Shown here in pieces: positions 6,682 through 15,878 of a stretch of 53,545 bases of DNA (positions are counted from its first letter, which is position 1; every line of letters begins with the position of its first letter). The DNA comes from Rufibacter roseus. Lineage in GTDB: Bacteria; Bacteroidota; Bacteroidia; Cytophagales; Hymenobacteraceae. Where the stretch lies: the NCBI RefSeq assembly GCF_001647285.1, contig NZ_LRML01000021.1, positions 1 to 53,545 of the forward strand. The letters run 5' to 3'. The notes below the pieces were generated by a model. The model searched no databases. It saw nothing but the letters and a program-made list of their open reading frames with translations, and had not been told where the DNA came from. Both the position numbers and the translations under genes were made by a program.

Positions 6682-8118
6682 ATGGAGAATATATTGGACA
6701 AGGCGTTTTCAACAGAAGACTTTCGCCGTCAGGGGCACGAACTAGTGGAAATGCTGGCAGATTTTCTGACAGATGCCACTTCAGACCAGAAAGATATACA
6801 CGTTATGCCCTGGCAAGATCCTCAGCAGCAGTTGGAGTATTGGCAGCAAGATCTGCAGAAACCTGCGGTTTCTCCGCTTGATCTTTTCAAAGACGTAATG
6901 GCCCGCTCTGTTCAGGTAAACAAGAAGCGTTTTGTAGGTCACCAGACTACTCCGGCTGTACCCGTTTCCATTCTTTCCTCGGCCGTAGTGGCTGCCCTGA
7001 ATCAGGGGATGGGCGTGTATGAAATGGGCATGGTGGGCAACACCCTGGAGAAAGTAATGACCGAGCACCTGGCCCAGAAATTAGGATTTACCGCAGAGGC
7101 TTCCGGGTTTGTGACGTCGGGTGGTTCTTTGGGAAATTTAACCGCTCTATTGGCTGCCCGCGCCGCCGCCACCCAAGTGTGGAACAAAGGCTTTGAACCA
7201 GATCAGAAACTGGCGGTGCTGGTGTCTGAAGAAGCGCATTATTGCATAGACCGCGCCGCCCGTATTTTGGGCTTTGGAGCTGAGGGCATCATAAAAGTGC
7301 CCGTGAATAATAAGTTTCAGATGCGCACCGACCTGCTGGAGTCTTACTACAGAAAAGCGACTGCGGCAGGCAAGCAGGTCATTTGCGTGGTGGGTTGCGC
7401 CAGTACCACTTCCACGGGTTCTTTTGACGATCTGCAGGCCATTGCGGAGTTCAGCCAGCGGCATAACCTGTGGTTTCACGTAGACGGTGCCCACGGAGCG
7501 CCCTCTGCTTTTTCACCACAATACCGGCATCTGGTAAAAGGCATTGAGCAGGCCGATTCAGTGGTGGTAGACTACCACAAAATGATGCTGGTGCCTTCTC
7601 TGTCTACTGCCTTAATTTTTAAACGTGGCGCCGACGCCTACCGCACTTTTTCGCAGCGGGCCCAGTACCTGTGGTCAGAGCAGGAAACCGAAGAATGGTA
7701 CAACGGCGGCAAGCGAAGCTTTGAGTGCACCAAAGCTATGTCGGTGCTAAATATCTATACCGTCTTCAGAACCTACGGCGAGGCTATTTTTCAGGAGAAC
7801 ATTGAGCGGCTGTACGGCATGGCCACTTCATTTGCCGCCCGCATCAAAACAAATCCTCATTTTGAACTGGCCACTGAGCCGCAATGCAACATTGTCTGCT
7901 TCCGGTACAAAGCGGCGGAAGATGCCAGTGGGTTGAACAAAGAAATAAGAAGACAGCTACTGGAAGACGGCAGGTTCTATCTGGTGCAGACTATTTTGAA
8001 CGGCGAGCTCTTCCTGCGCACTTCTATCATGAACCCCTTAACCCAGGAACAAGACTTAGAAGAGTTACTGGCTGAGATTGAGAAGAAAGCTGCTGCCTTA
8101 GTTGAGTCAGTAGAATAG
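6682..8118 (+). CDS. PLP-dependent amino-acid decarboxylase (group II)
   Basis: A protein of 478 residues, the usual length for aromatic-L-amino-acid decarboxylase relatives. The PLP lysine is Lys300 in VDYHKMM, and the cofactor aspartate is Asp268 in [18 protein letters not shown] (about 145-153) is the usual phosphate-binding segment. The N-terminal residues ([16 protein letters not shown]) match the helical start of the family. It removes the carboxyl group of an amino acid to give an amine and CO2 in the cytoplasm. Candidates for the substrate are aromatic amino acids, glutamate or 2,4-diaminobutyrate; the sequence alone does not decide. An FAD amine oxidase begins 16 bases after the stop and probably oxidises the amine produced. 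Confidence 0.85.
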   Translation: MENILDKAFSTEDFRRQGHELVEMLADFLTDATSDQKDIHVMPWQDPQQQLEYWQQDLQKPAVSPLDLFKDVMARSVQVNKKRFVGHQTTPAVPVSILSSAVVAALNQGMGVYEMGMVGNTLEKVMTEHLAQKLGFTAEASGFVTSGGSLGNLTALLAARAAATQVWNKGFEPDQKLAVLVSEEAHYCIDRAARILGFGAEGIIKVPVNNKFQMRTDLLESYYRKATAAGKQVICVVGCASTTSTGSFDDLQAIAEFSQRHNLWFHVDGAHGAPSAFSPQYRHLVKGIEQADSVVVDYHKMMLVPSLSTALIFKRGADAYRTFSQRAQYLWSEQETEEWYNGGKRSFECTKAMSVLNIYTVFRTYGEAIFQENIERLYGMATSFAARIKTNPHFELATEPQCNIVCFRYKAAEDASGLNKEIRRQLLEDGRFYLVQTILNGELFLRTSIMNPLTQEQDLEELLAEIEKKAAALVESVE

Positions 8119-8134
8119 TTTTGCTGTGGTAGAA

Positions 8135-9226
8135 ATGGAAGTGGAAAATGTGCCGGGTGTGGCAGACGTGATTATAGTAGGAGCGGGTTTAAGTGGTCTG
8201 GCTACCGCTTATTACTTGCAGAAAAAAGGAATAGAAGCCTTACTGCTGGAGGCACGGGATCGGGTTGGGGGCCGAATACATACCGTTGAAGCCAAGGGCA
8301 ATGCCACGCCGGTTGAAATGGGCGCTACCTGGTTTGCCGATAAGCACCGTTACTTCATGCAACTGCTACAAGAGCTGGAGGTGCCGCATTTTCACCAGTT
8401 TCAGAAAGGAATAGGAGTGTTTGAAACGCATCCGGCAGAAGAAGTTCAGCTGTTCCAGGTGCCTGACACAGAGGAGGCCTCTTTGCGGGTAGCCGGCGGT
8501 ACATCACAACTCATAGAGGCTCTGCTTTCTAAAGTGGGTAAAGAGAAGGTAGTGCTAAGTTCCGCAGTAAGTAACATTACCGAGCAGGGTGACCTGGTAG
8601 AGGTTACCTGCCAGACCGGGCAATCTTTCAAAAGTCGGCAGGTGGTGGTAACGGTTCCGCCGTATCTGGTTTCACAGAAGCTAGCTTTTGAACCGGCTCT
8701 TCCTGAGGGGGTGCTAAAGGTCATGCAGCAAACACATACCTGGATGGGCGAGTCCGTTAAATTTGCGGTGGAATATGCTTCTCCGTTCTGGCGGCAGAAA
8801 GGCTACTCGGGCTCAGTCTTCAGCCACGTAGGCCCCATTCAGGAAATGTACGACCACTGTAACTTTGAAAACACCAAGTATGCCCTGAAAGGATTTCTCT
8901 CTGCAGGGGCCGCTGCCCTAAATAGGGAAGAACGTGAACAGGCCGTACTGCAGCAACTCATAAAGCTGTTTGGGCCTGAGGCGGCTGCCCATGTCTCGTA
9001 CACAGACAAGCCCTGGATAAAGGAACCCTTTTCGTACGCTGAATATAAATCCTACGTATCGCCACACCAGTACAATGGCCACCCTATCTATGCGCAACCG
9101 CTCATGAACGGCAAGCTCTTTTTATCGGGCACTGAAACATCACCGGTTTTTGGCGGCTACATGGACGGTGCCGTGTATAGCGGGTTATCAGCGGCAGAAA
9201 ATGTTCTGAGGCAGAGGAACATATAG
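8135..9226 (+). CDS. FAD-dependent amine oxidase
   Basis: A flavin amine oxidase of about 363 residues from the ATG at 8135. A GTG at 8126 is in frame but leaves only 7 bases after the previous stop. [17 protein letters not shown] is the dinucleotide-binding motif, followed by [12 protein letters not shown], the second flavin motif of monoamine oxidases. GAT WF (residues about 67-71) and the C-terminal [18 protein letters not shown], which binds the flavin, complete the pattern. It converts amines to aldehydes with release of ammonia and hydrogen peroxide. It is shorter than eukaryotic MAO and has no membrane tail. It lies in an operon with the decarboxylase upstream, suggesting a two-step route from amino acid to aldehyde. 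Confidence 0.85.
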   Translation: MEVENVPGVADVIIVGAGLSGLATAYYLQKKGIEALLLEARDRVGGRIHTVEAKGNATPVEMGATWFADKHRYFMQLLQELEVPHFHQFQKGIGVFETHPAEEVQLFQVPDTEEASLRVAGGTSQLIEALLSKVGKEKVVLSSAVSNITEQGDLVEVTCQTGQSFKSRQVVVTVPPYLVSQKLAFEPALPEGVLKVMQQTHTWMGESVKFAVEYASPFWRQKGYSGSVFSHVGPIQEMYDHCNFENTKYALKGFLSAGAAALNREEREQAVLQQLIKLFGPEAAAHVSYTDKPWIKEPFSYAEYKSYVSPHQYNGHPIYAQPLMNGKLFLSGTETSPVFGGYMDGAVYSGLSAAENVLRQRNI

Positions 9227-9317
9227 CAGAAGAAGCAGGCGATGGAATGAATTATGACCACCAACAGGTTGTTATATTGGCACACGTAAGAAGGGATAAA
9301 CTAAACGCAGCATAGGA

Positions 9318-9497
9318 ATGACAGAAGAAGAATTTGATGCGAACTATACCGCAGCCCTGGATGCTGTGTTAGAAGCCATGGCTGAACACGAAGAAATAGA
9401 TCCGCAGAAGTTTTTCGGCATGACCTGCATACTTGAAAACCTCAGGTTCTTCAGCCCGGTTTTGTATGGGGCCATTTTGAATGCGAAGAATAAGTAA
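9318..9497 (+). CDS. Small acidic protein of unknown function
   Basis: An ORF of 59 residues from the ATG at 9318 to the TAA at 9495-9497, beginning MTEEEFDANYTAALDAVLEA. It is acidic and helical at the N-terminus, with a more hydrophobic second half (ENLRFFSPVLYGAILN). It is co-directional with the amine oxidase, 91 bases downstream, and is followed by a strong terminator, which supports a real transcript end here. Base composition and wobble use look like coding sequence. I do not recognise the family. Confidence 0.5.
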   Translation: MTEEEFDANYTAALDAVLEAMAEHEEIDPQKFFGMTCILENLRFFSPVLYGAILNAKNK

Positions 9498-9525
9498 GCA
9501 ATTTTAGGTTTTAATTATCAATAAG

Positions 9526-9558
9526 GCCTACTGCTGCAACTGCGGCAGTAGGCTTTTT
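9526..9558 (+). terminator. Rho-independent terminator
   Basis: A perfect stem of GCCTACTGC (9526-9534) and GCAGTAGGC (9545-9553) with TTTTT after it. It closes the decarboxylase, amine oxidase and small ORF unit. Confidence 0.8.
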
Positions 9559-9988
9559 GCTTGTATGGTAATGCCATTTATATAGCTGGTGTGTCAGCAG
9601 CCTGAGAGACAGATTAACCCTTTCTGGTTTGGGCCTGTTTTTTATAAAACACCCCAAAAACATGTAGCAGTTGGAGCGGTTTTTTGCCGTAAATGTACCT
9701 GAACCCAGGTTTGTGCACCTTTCGGTACCCGCGCGGCGGTAATAATACGTATGCAGAAACCGGGAACAACTTACCCATTCAGGTGCCAGTAGAAGTGACA
9801 TTAAGTGACGTGATCTTCCGGCTGCAGAGCAGATAAATGTTTTCCCTAGCCCAAGATCCATCTGTTATTGCAAAAAGTGAGTAAAGTAAAATACAAGTAC
9901 TTTGTGGCTGACTTACTCATTAACTGGCGATGAGAATGGTGGCCAAGCCAAAAATGACTAAATTTGATTTTAACCATAGTGATTGCAC
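9559..9988. other. Long intergenic region before moaA
   Basis: About 430 bases without a convincing gene. It contains one copy of the nested-palindrome repeat (9624-9662). I looked for a molybdenum-cofactor riboswitch ahead of moaA and could not support one by eye. The role of the remaining sequence is unclear; it should hold the moaA promoter. Confidence 0.4.
9624..9662. repeat. Nested-palindrome repeat, copy 1
   Basis: GTTTGGGCCTGTTTT, a TTAT spacer, then AAAACACCCCAAAAAC. Inner CTGTTTT/AAAACA and outer TTTGGG/CCCAAA arms pair. It is a degenerate member of the family described in the findings. Confidence 0.5.
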
Positions 9989-10972
9989 GTGCTGATTGAC
10001 TCCCACGGAAGAAAGATTAATTACCTGCGGCTGGCCGTCACGGACCGGTGCAACCTGCGCTGCTTTTATTGTATGCCAGAGCAGGGCAACGACTGGCTGA
10101 GCCGCAAGGAATTGATGAGCTATGCAGAAATGCTCCGGATCAGTTCTTTGCTGGTGAAGATGGGCATTGAAAAAATACGCATTACCGGGGGCGAGCCATT
10201 TGTGCGGAAAGACATCATGCAGTTTCTGGCTTCCTTGTCGGCGCTGCCTGGTCTGCAGCAAATCTCCCTGACCACCAACGGCATACTGACCGCACCGCTG
10301 GTGCCTGACCTCAAAAAGCTGGGCATCTCCTCCATCAACCTAAGTGTAGATACCCTAGACCAAAACCGATTCTTTGCCATCACGCGCCGTGATGAACTGC
10401 CCCGCGTGCTGGATACCTTAGATACTTTGCTCCGGTATGATATGGACGTAAAGATTAACGCGGTGGTGATGGAAGGAAAAAACACCCAGGATATTCTTCC
10501 GCTCGTAGAGCTCACCAGAGACTTGCCCGTAAGCGTGCGCTTTATTGAGGAAATGCCTTTTAACGGAGGCGGTAATGACTTCAGCGGCCTTGCGTGGGAC
10601 CATTTCAAAATATTGGAAACCATTAAAGAGAAATACCCGAACCTGCAAAAACTACCAGATCCTGCCAACGCCACCGCCTACAACTACGGCATAGCTGGGC
10701 ATAAAGGAACAGTGGGAATTATTGCCGCCTACACCCGCTCTTTCTGTGGCACCTGTAACCGCATAAGACTTACCCCGCAAGGCTCCGTACATACATGCCT
10801 GTACGGTGGCGGCGTTTTGAACGTCAAAGATTTAATGCGGTCTGGTTATGGAGAACCTGAACTAGAGGCAGCTCTTACAGATGCCATTCTGAAAAAAGAG
10901 AAAGACGGCTGGGGGGCAGAGAAAGTAGCCGCCACTGGTCAACACGCTTCCATGGCCACTATTGGCGGGTAG
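9989..10972 (+). CDS. moaA: GTP 3',8-cyclase (molybdenum cofactor biosynthesis)
   Basis: A radical SAM enzyme of 327 residues. The N-terminal 4Fe-4S cluster motif is Cys21, Cys25 and Cys28 (CNLRCFYC). A second cluster is held by the C-terminal cysteines in FCGTCNRIRLTPQG and the following TCLYGGG, as in all MoaA proteins. It converts GTP to 3',8-cyclo-GTP, the first step of molybdopterin synthesis, in the cytoplasm. The start is uncertain: GTG at 9989 gives the usual MLIDSHGRKINYLRL beginning, and TTG at 9983 is also open, with a stop directly before it. It is the first gene of a moaA, moeA, moaC and mobA-like cluster. Confidence 0.95.
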   Translation: MLIDSHGRKINYLRLAVTDRCNLRCFYCMPEQGNDWLSRKELMSYAEMLRISSLLVKMGIEKIRITGGEPFVRKDIMQFLASLSALPGLQQISLTTNGILTAPLVPDLKKLGISSINLSVDTLDQNRFFAITRRDELPRVLDTLDTLLRYDMDVKINAVVMEGKNTQDILPLVELTRDLPVSVRFIEEMPFNGGGNDFSGLAWDHFKILETIKEKYPNLQKLPDPANATAYNYGIAGHKGTVGIIAAYTRSFCGTCNRIRLTPQGSVHTCLYGGGVLNVKDLMRSGYGEPELEAALTDAILKKEKDGWGAEKVAATGQHASMATIGG

Positions 10973-10995
10973 TTAATGTTATATTCTGTTACCCG

Positions 10996-11033
10996 CGTTT
11001 TGGAGCTACTTTTCTGAAATCAGCCTGAAAACA
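10996..11033. repeat. Nested-palindrome repeat, copy 2
   Basis: CGTTTTGGAGCT, ACTTTTCTGAAAT, then CAGCCTGAAAACA. It lies just after the moaA stop codon, between moaA and moeA. Confidence 0.5.
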
Positions 11034-11123
11034 AAATACCAAATGGTAGAAGCAGATACTGTCATTAGTGACAAAAATTAAATCTGCTTCTATAAGTACA
11101 TAACATGCATCTCACCAAAAAAT

Positions 11124-12329
11124 ATGGTAACAGTTCAGGAAGCGGAGGCTATCATACGGGCACAAACCAGAGATTTCGGAATAGAAGAACTGCCTTTTGA
11201 GCAAGCCCTTAGGCGAGTGCTGGCCGAAGACCTGAAAACTGACCGCGACCTTCCTCCCTTCAACCGCGTGGCAATGGATGGCATTGCCGTTAAGTATGAG
11301 GCCATAGCGCAGGGTACTCAACGTTTTAAAATAGTTGGCACCCAGGCGGCTGGAGGTGCACCATTGGAGGTACAACAACTGCAAGATTGCATTGAAATTA
11401 TGACCGGTGCTGCCTTGCCACCTTCTGTAGATACCGTTATTCGATATGAAGACCTGGAGATACAGAATGGCATAGCCACCGTGTTGACTGAAAATGTACA
11501 TGCTGGCCAGAACCTTCACCGGCAGGGGCAGGATAAGAAGCAGGGGGAAGTGGTAGTGGCTGCGGCACAAGTTGTAACACCCGCGGTGGTGAGCATGGCT
11601 GCTGCGGTAGGAGAGACCCAACTGCGGGTGAAAAAGCTGCCCAAGGTAGTGGTGATTTCTACGGGCGATGAACTGGTGGACGTAGAACAAACCCCGCTGC
11701 CTTACCAAATCAGGCGCTCCAACAGTTATATGGTCAAGGCGGCGTTGCAACAGTTTCAAATAAAAGCAGACATGCTCCATCTGCCAGATGATATTGCGGC
11801 CACCAGAGAAGAGTTGCGGCAGTGCCTGCAGCAATATGAAGTAGTCATTTTGAGCGGGGGCATCTCGGCGGGTAAGTTTGACTTTGTGCCGCAGGTACTG
11901 GAGGAGTTGGTGGTGCAGAAGCGTTTTCACAAGGTGCAGCAAAAGCCGGGGAAACCCTTTTGGTTCGGGACGTATGGCCAACAAACAGTGGTTTTTGCCC
12001 TGCCGGGTAATCCGGTCTCTACATTTCTCTGCCTGCACCGTTACTGTTTGCCTTGGTTGCACGCTTCCTTAGGTTTGCCAGAAAAGCCAAAGCTTTTTGC
12101 CTCTTTGGCTCAAGACATTTCGTTTAAACCGCAGCTTTGCTACTTTGTGCAAGTGCAGTTGCATTTCAATGAACAGGGGCAACTATTGGCCACTCCCTTT
12201 GAAGGCAACGGTTCCGGCGATTTTGCCAACTTAATAGAAGCAGACGCTTTTCTGGAGCTACCACCGGAGCAAAGCGAATACAATAAAGGCGAAGTTTACC
12301 GGGTGTGGCCTATGAAGTCCTTGCTGTAG
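11124..12329 (+). CDS. moeA: Molybdopterin molybdenumtransferase
   Basis: A protein of 401 residues, the normal MoeA length. Signatures seen are MDGIAVKY near residue 51, AGGAP, GAALPPSVDTVIRYED, STGDELV (about 180), SGGISAGKFDFVPQ (about 245-258) and FALPGNPVSTFLCL (about 292-305). The PGNPVS loop is characteristic of the molybdopterin-binding domain. The enzyme inserts molybdate into adenylylated molybdopterin to give the active cofactor. It lies between moaA and moaC, separated from each by spacers that carry a copy of the nested-palindrome repeat. Expected cytoplasmic dimer. Confidence 0.93.
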   Translation: MVTVQEAEAIIRAQTRDFGIEELPFEQALRRVLAEDLKTDRDLPPFNRVAMDGIAVKYEAIAQGTQRFKIVGTQAAGGAPLEVQQLQDCIEIMTGAALPPSVDTVIRYEDLEIQNGIATVLTENVHAGQNLHRQGQDKKQGEVVVAAAQVVTPAVVSMAAAVGETQLRVKKLPKVVVISTGDELVDVEQTPLPYQIRRSNSYMVKAALQQFQIKADMLHLPDDIAATREELRQCLQQYEVVILSGGISAGKFDFVPQVLEELVVQKRFHKVQQKPGKPFWFGTYGQQTVVFALPGNPVSTFLCLHRYCLPWLHASLGLPEKPKLFASLAQDISFKPQLCYFVQVQLHFNEQGQLLATPFEGNGSGDFANLIEADAFLELPPEQSEYNKGEVYRVWPMKSLL

Positions 12330-12337
12330 TGCGGTTG

Positions 12338-12377
12338 CTGTTTTTGGCTTGATTTTAAGAAAAGAGCTCAAAAACAG
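12338..12377. repeat. Nested-palindrome repeat, copy 3
   Basis: CTGTTTTTG and CAAAAACAG form a perfect outer arm pair (12338 and 12377 are the ends). The inner part is GATTTTAAGAAAAGAG. It lies 8 bases after the moeA stop. Confidence 0.65.
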
Positions 12378-12417
12378 TTTTATGTCTTAGTTTGAAACAG
12401 TTTTACTCCTTCGCTCT

Positions 12418-12448
12418 GTCATCCTGAAAAGATCTTGGTGGCGAACTG
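12418..12448. repeat. Possible dispersed repeat remnant (GTCATCCTGAAAAGATCTTG)
   Basis: From memory, GTCATCCTGAAAGGATCTTG-like strings recur between genes in Hymenobacter and Pontibacter-type genomes. Only one copy occurs in this window, so the call rests on general knowledge and not on repetition seen here. Confidence 0.3.
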
Positions 12449-12563
12449 TAGGAGAAATCAATTGAGGCTATTCTAGCCTGACTACTAGATATTTTCAAGA
12501 GGACAAATGAGTACGTAATGATCATGTGTTGAAGTGCTACCGCGATAAGAATTTAAATAAAAT

Positions 12564-13040
12564 ATGAGTGATTTTACCCATTTAGATGACAAAGGCCAGG
12601 CCACTATGGTAGATGTGGGCGAGAAGAAAGTAACGCTGCGTACGGCCACGGCCCAAAGCATTGTTTCTTTGCCCCCGGAAGTGCTGGAAAAATTTACCCA
12701 AGACGACATCCAGACCAAAAAAGGCTCTGTGTTTCAGACCGCCATTATTGCCGGAATTATGGCGGCCAAGAAGACGGGCGAGTTGATTCCGCTGTGTCAC
12801 CCGCTGGGGCTGGATAACTGTAAAATAGAGATGCAGCTGAACGCCCGGCAAGAGCTGGAGATTACCTGTACCGCCAGCCTCACGGCTAAAACAGGGGTAG
12901 AAATGGAGGCCTTGGTTGGCGCCAGTGTGGCCGCTCTTACCGTCTATGACATGTGCAAAGCCCTGAGCCACGACATCGTCATCAAAGAAACTAAACTCAT
13001 GCAAAAAACAGGAGGCAAGCGTGACTTCAAAAGAGCATAA
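12564..13040 (+). CDS. moaC: Cyclic pyranopterin monophosphate synthase
   Basis: A protein of 158 residues, the family's usual length. Diagnostic segments are PLCHPLGLDNCKIEM, TGVEMEALVGASVAALTVYD and the C-terminal ETKLMQKTGGKRDF, which include the catalytic lysine and the conserved histidine. It rearranges 3',8-cyclo-GTP, made by MoaA, to cyclic pyranopterin monophosphate. The next gene overlaps its last 20 bases, so the two are translationally coupled. MoaD, MoaE and MoaB are not encoded in this window and must be elsewhere if the pathway is complete. Confidence 0.95.
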   Translation: MSDFTHLDDKGQATMVDVGEKKVTLRTATAQSIVSLPPEVLEKFTQDDIQTKKGSVFQTAIIAGIMAAKKTGELIPLCHPLGLDNCKIEMQLNARQELEITCTASLTAKTGVEMEALVGASVAALTVYDMCKALSHDIVIKETKLMQKTGGKRDFKRA

Positions 13041-14184
13041 AAAACATACCGCCATCGCTCGCCCCTCATACGGTAATTATAGCAGACAGGAGTGGGCGAT
13101 ACTAGGAACAAACTGCGGAGCCATCAAGCAATTTGCAGATACCGTGATCTCTGCACTGGCCCCAGAATTTGCCTGTGCTTATGTAGATGCCCAACATGCC
13201 ATCCACGAGGAGGAAGCGACACTGCCAAGTCGTTTGGCATCCGGGGCCATTGCAGAATACACTGATAATATCAACCATCACCAGTTCGTAATCAACCAGC
13301 CGCTGAATCATTTTCAGTTCCGGCAGTGGTTCGCTGGTGCCGATGCGGTACTGGTAAACGGCAATCACCATCAGGCCAAAGCGCAGGTTGTAGTGCTAGA
13401 TGCAGCTAAAAAAGCTTCACTCCAGAAAAGACTTCCGCAGCTGACGGACGTGCAATTGTTCCTGTTGGCTGAAGGAGTAGAAGAAGTCTTTGATTTTGTG
13501 CAGGAGGCAATTTCGGACTGGCAGCAAATACCGGTATTCAGGTTATCAGAAACAGATAAAATTGTTGCCTTCTTCCAGAAACAGCTGGCGAAAGCTACAC
13601 CTGTTTTGAATGGACTGGTGCTGGTGGGCGGCAAAAGCCTGCGCATGGGTCACGACAAAGGAGCCATTGCCTGGCACCAGAAAGAACAGCGGTATTTCAT
13701 GGCTGATTTACTACAAAAGTTCTGCAGCGAAGTATTTATTTCCTGCCGACCGGAACAGCAAACAGATATTGACAGCGCCTACCATACACTCCCCGACACC
13801 TTTACTGATGTGGGCCCATACGGAGCCATCTTGTCCGCCTTCAGAGAGAAACCAGATGCCGCATGGTTGGTGGCAGCCTGTGACTTGCCTTTGATGGACC
13901 ACACCACGTTAGAGTACCTGACCCAGCACCGCAAGGTATCTGCCACGGCTACTACTTTTGTAAGCCCCCATGATAATTTCCCCGAGCCGCTCATTACCAT
14001 TTGGGAGCCGAAGAGCTACCCGCAGCTATTAGCGTTCCTAGCGCAAGGCTATACCTGCCCCAGAAAGGTGCTGATGAATACGCCTGTTCAACTTTTATCA
14101 CCACCTAGGCCAGAAGCATTGCTAAACGTCAACACCCCCGAGGAGCTTGAACAGGTAAAGCAGTTGCTTCTTCAGAAGCCTTAA
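13021..14184 (+). CDS. MobA-like molybdenum cofactor guanylyltransferase with extra N-terminal domain
   Basis: A protein of 387 residues from a GTG start that overlaps moaC by 20 bases. Residues about 197 to 387 are a MobA-type nucleotidyltransferase: LVLVGGKSLRMGHDKG is the GxxxRMGxDKG nucleotide-binding motif, and DVGPYGAIL and VAACDLPLMD follow in family order. The first 190 residues (WAILGTNCGAIKQFADTVI) occupy the place of a MobB-like adapter but show no P-loop GKT. The protein would attach GMP to molybdopterin to make the MGD form of the cofactor. The domain pair seems typical for this phylum. The N-terminal role is unknown. Confidence 0.8.
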   Translation: MTSKEHKKHTAIARPSYGNYSRQEWAILGTNCGAIKQFADTVISALAPEFACAYVDAQHAIHEEEATLPSRLASGAIAEYTDNINHHQFVINQPLNHFQFRQWFAGADAVLVNGNHHQAKAQVVVLDAAKKASLQKRLPQLTDVQLFLLAEGVEEVFDFVQEAISDWQQIPVFRLSETDKIVAFFQKQLAKATPVLNGLVLVGGKSLRMGHDKGAIAWHQKEQRYFMADLLQKFCSEVFISCRPEQQTDIDSAYHTLPDTFTDVGPYGAILSAFREKPDAAWLVAACDLPLMDHTTLEYLTQHRKVSATATTFVSPHDNFPEPLITIWEPKSYPQLLAFLAQGYTCPRKVLMNTPVQLLSPPRPEALLNVNTPEELEQVKQLLLQKP

Positions 14185-14311
14185 AATTTACCTTGTCTTA
14201 AGTAAGTCTATTTATGGTTGTTCCTCGCTTGTTTTAAATATTAAAAGCAAACGCTCAATACCATCTGAATAGCCAAGAACGCTTTGAACACCTATAGGGT
14301 CTGCAAGAAAA

Positions 14312-14469
14312 GATTCTCCCCTTGAGGGGAGCGTAGAGGGGTGTTTACACCTGCCGGTCCTCGCATTGCGGATAAATCTTTAAATGCAAATTAAGAGATA
14401 CCATCTTTTCAGGAATGCCTTCTCTCCTGTGTAAACACCCCACTTTATCTCCCCTCAAAGGGTAGAATC
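14312..14469. repeat. Long imperfect inverted repeat with 40-base arms
   Basis: The left arm (14312-14350) begins GATTCTCCCCTTGAGGGG and ends GGGGTGTTTACAC. The right arm (14430-14469) is its inverted copy with a few changes. About 80 bases separate them. The CCCCTTGAGGGG core is itself palindromic. It may be a miniature mobile element or a REP-like structure. Confidence 0.65.
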
Positions 14470-14593
14470 CACTTATATTGGGCGCTGACTGATTCAATTC
14501 TAGTCTTGAGACACATTCAAAAAGAAAAGAAGCAATTGCTACTACCACAGACACGTGCAGGTCTTCCATGGGCCGTGAAATAATGGGTTCGGG

Positions 14594-14632
14594 TGTTTTA
14601 GAGGCGTTTTTAGAAAAAGAGGGCTAAAACAG
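14594..14632. repeat. Nested-palindrome repeat, copy 4
   Basis: TGTTTTAG and CTAAAACA form the outer arms around GGCGTTTTTAGAAAAAGAGG. It lies just beyond the stop codon of the PepSY gene. Confidence 0.55.
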
Positions 14633-14647
14633 TCTTCTTGATCTAAA

Positions 14648-15754
14648 TTAAGCAGGAGTAACCAAACGGTTCACTTTCTGAGAATGCTTCATAGGTCTCC
14701 CTTTTTTAGAAGCGCTTCTCCTGAACCGCCAGATAACAAAACCAGAAATAGCCAGAATACTCGGCATAAACCCAAAGAAGCTGTAGAGTAGCTTAACACC
14801 AAGTCCGGCATAATCCCCGAAATGGAGAGGTTTGAGTACGGAGAGGGCGCGTTGGTACCAAGTCTTGTCGCGGAGGAAATTGACGGAGGTGACGGCACCG
14901 GTATTAAGATCTACTTGAATGTTGCTGTATGTGCGGCCGTAATAGGCTGGGTCGTCTTGCAGTTTTCCCAAAACAGAAAGAGAGTTACCAGCCATGCGCA
15001 GGTAGTTGATCTGAAAGTGAGGATGCTCTTTTCTGATTTTCTCCAGAGTAGTATCTATAGACACAGGAGAAGCGGTTATGCTGGAGCTGGCAGGAGCAGG
15101 GCTAAGGGCGGCCAGTACAATGGTGTAGGCAATGTAGCTGCCAGTCACACTGAGCAGCAGGTTGAACACCAGACTCCAAACGCCCACAATCCGGTGCAGG
15201 CTGGAGAAAAAGGAGCGTCGGCTTTTAAAGGAGATGGTTTGCCTGAAGCTTAGCACTTTCATAATAGATTTCCGGTACAGCAGAAATCCCGTCACTGTTA
15301 AAGCCACCAAACTTAATCCACCCAGCAGCACCAGAACCTTGCCCGTCTTACCCATGAGCAGGTTGTAATGAGTATCCAGCAACACGTGCACCAGCCGCTT
15401 GTCCGCCCGCTGAAGGGTTCCCAAGGTTTGGCCGGTTTGGGGGTGGGCAAAGATCCATTGGCGCTTGCCATCTTGCCTGATTTCATACTTAAGGGCTTGG
15501 ATATTGCTTTGCGGGAGCTCCGGAATTCTGAGGTCTCCCTCTGGAAAAGATTTTCTTATGTGTTGGAAAGAAGCGTCTATTCTCAACTTTTCAGCAGGGG
15601 CAGGCAGGGTAGAGAGAGCCACGTGCTGCGCGTGGTCAATCTCGTGGTGAAAAACCAGCACGGTACCGGTTAAGCTGGAAATCAGCAGAAACGTTCCCGC
15701 CCAAAGCCCCAGCCAATGGTGAATAGAAAAAGTCCGTTTGGTTCTTTTCTTCAT
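14648..15754 (-). CDS. PepSY-associated membrane protein (iron-uptake partner)
   Basis: A protein of 368 residues with the N-terminus typical of PepSY_TM proteins (IHHWLGLWAGTFLLISSLTGTVLVFHHEID). The first helix (about 15-33), the helix near 140-158, one near 190-212 and one near 325-345 give four membrane segments with a large periplasmic part between the first two. Such proteins are found with TonB siderophore receptors and may reduce or process the ferric siderophore in the periplasm. Here the gene is divergent from a TonB receptor, and the space between them carries a Fur-like site. Conserved histidines near the helices (HHW, HHE, LHRIVGVW) might bind haem. The role is inferred from family and context. 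Confidence 0.8.
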   Translation of the reverse strand: MKKRTKRTFSIHHWLGLWAGTFLLISSLTGTVLVFHHEIDHAQHVALSTLPAPAEKLRIDASFQHIRKSFPEGDLRIPELPQSNIQALKYEIRQDGKRQWIFAHPQTGQTLGTLQRADKRLVHVLLDTHYNLLMGKTGKVLVLLGGLSLVALTVTGFLLYRKSIMKVLSFRQTISFKSRRSFFSSLHRIVGVWSLVFNLLLSVTGSYIAYTIVLAALSPAPASSSITASPVSIDTTLEKIRKEHPHFQINYLRMAGNSLSVLGKLQDDPAYYGRTYSNIQVDLNTGAVTSVNFLRDKTWYQRALSVLKPLHFGDYAGLGVKLLYSFFGFMPSILAISGFVIWRFRRSASKKGRPMKHSQKVNRLVTPA

Positions 15755-15878
15755 GTTGTGTTATCTCTTCCTGCCTCTGCAATACTTGCTGAAAGTCAGG
15801 TGCATCTACAGAGATAAGGCAAAACTAAGATTGAAATTCAAGTCTTCCCAGAATTATCTGGAATAAATCTAAATAAAA

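Larger units (their letters stand above)
14185..14647. other. Intergenic region with long inverted repeat
   Basis: About 460 bases between two convergent genes. No gene is supported. It contains the inverted repeat at 14312-14469 and one nested-palindrome repeat copy. No simple terminator with a T run was found. Confidence 0.5.

Noticed and set aside
9559..9988. Molybdenum cofactor riboswitch before moaA
   Set aside because: I could not find the conserved pairing by eye. A covariance search would be needed; none is claimed.
11112..12062. Minus-strand ORF of 316 residues
   Set aside because: It lies fully antisense to moeA, whose frame has clear family motifs. The antisense protein is rich in His, Leu and Gln without motifs.
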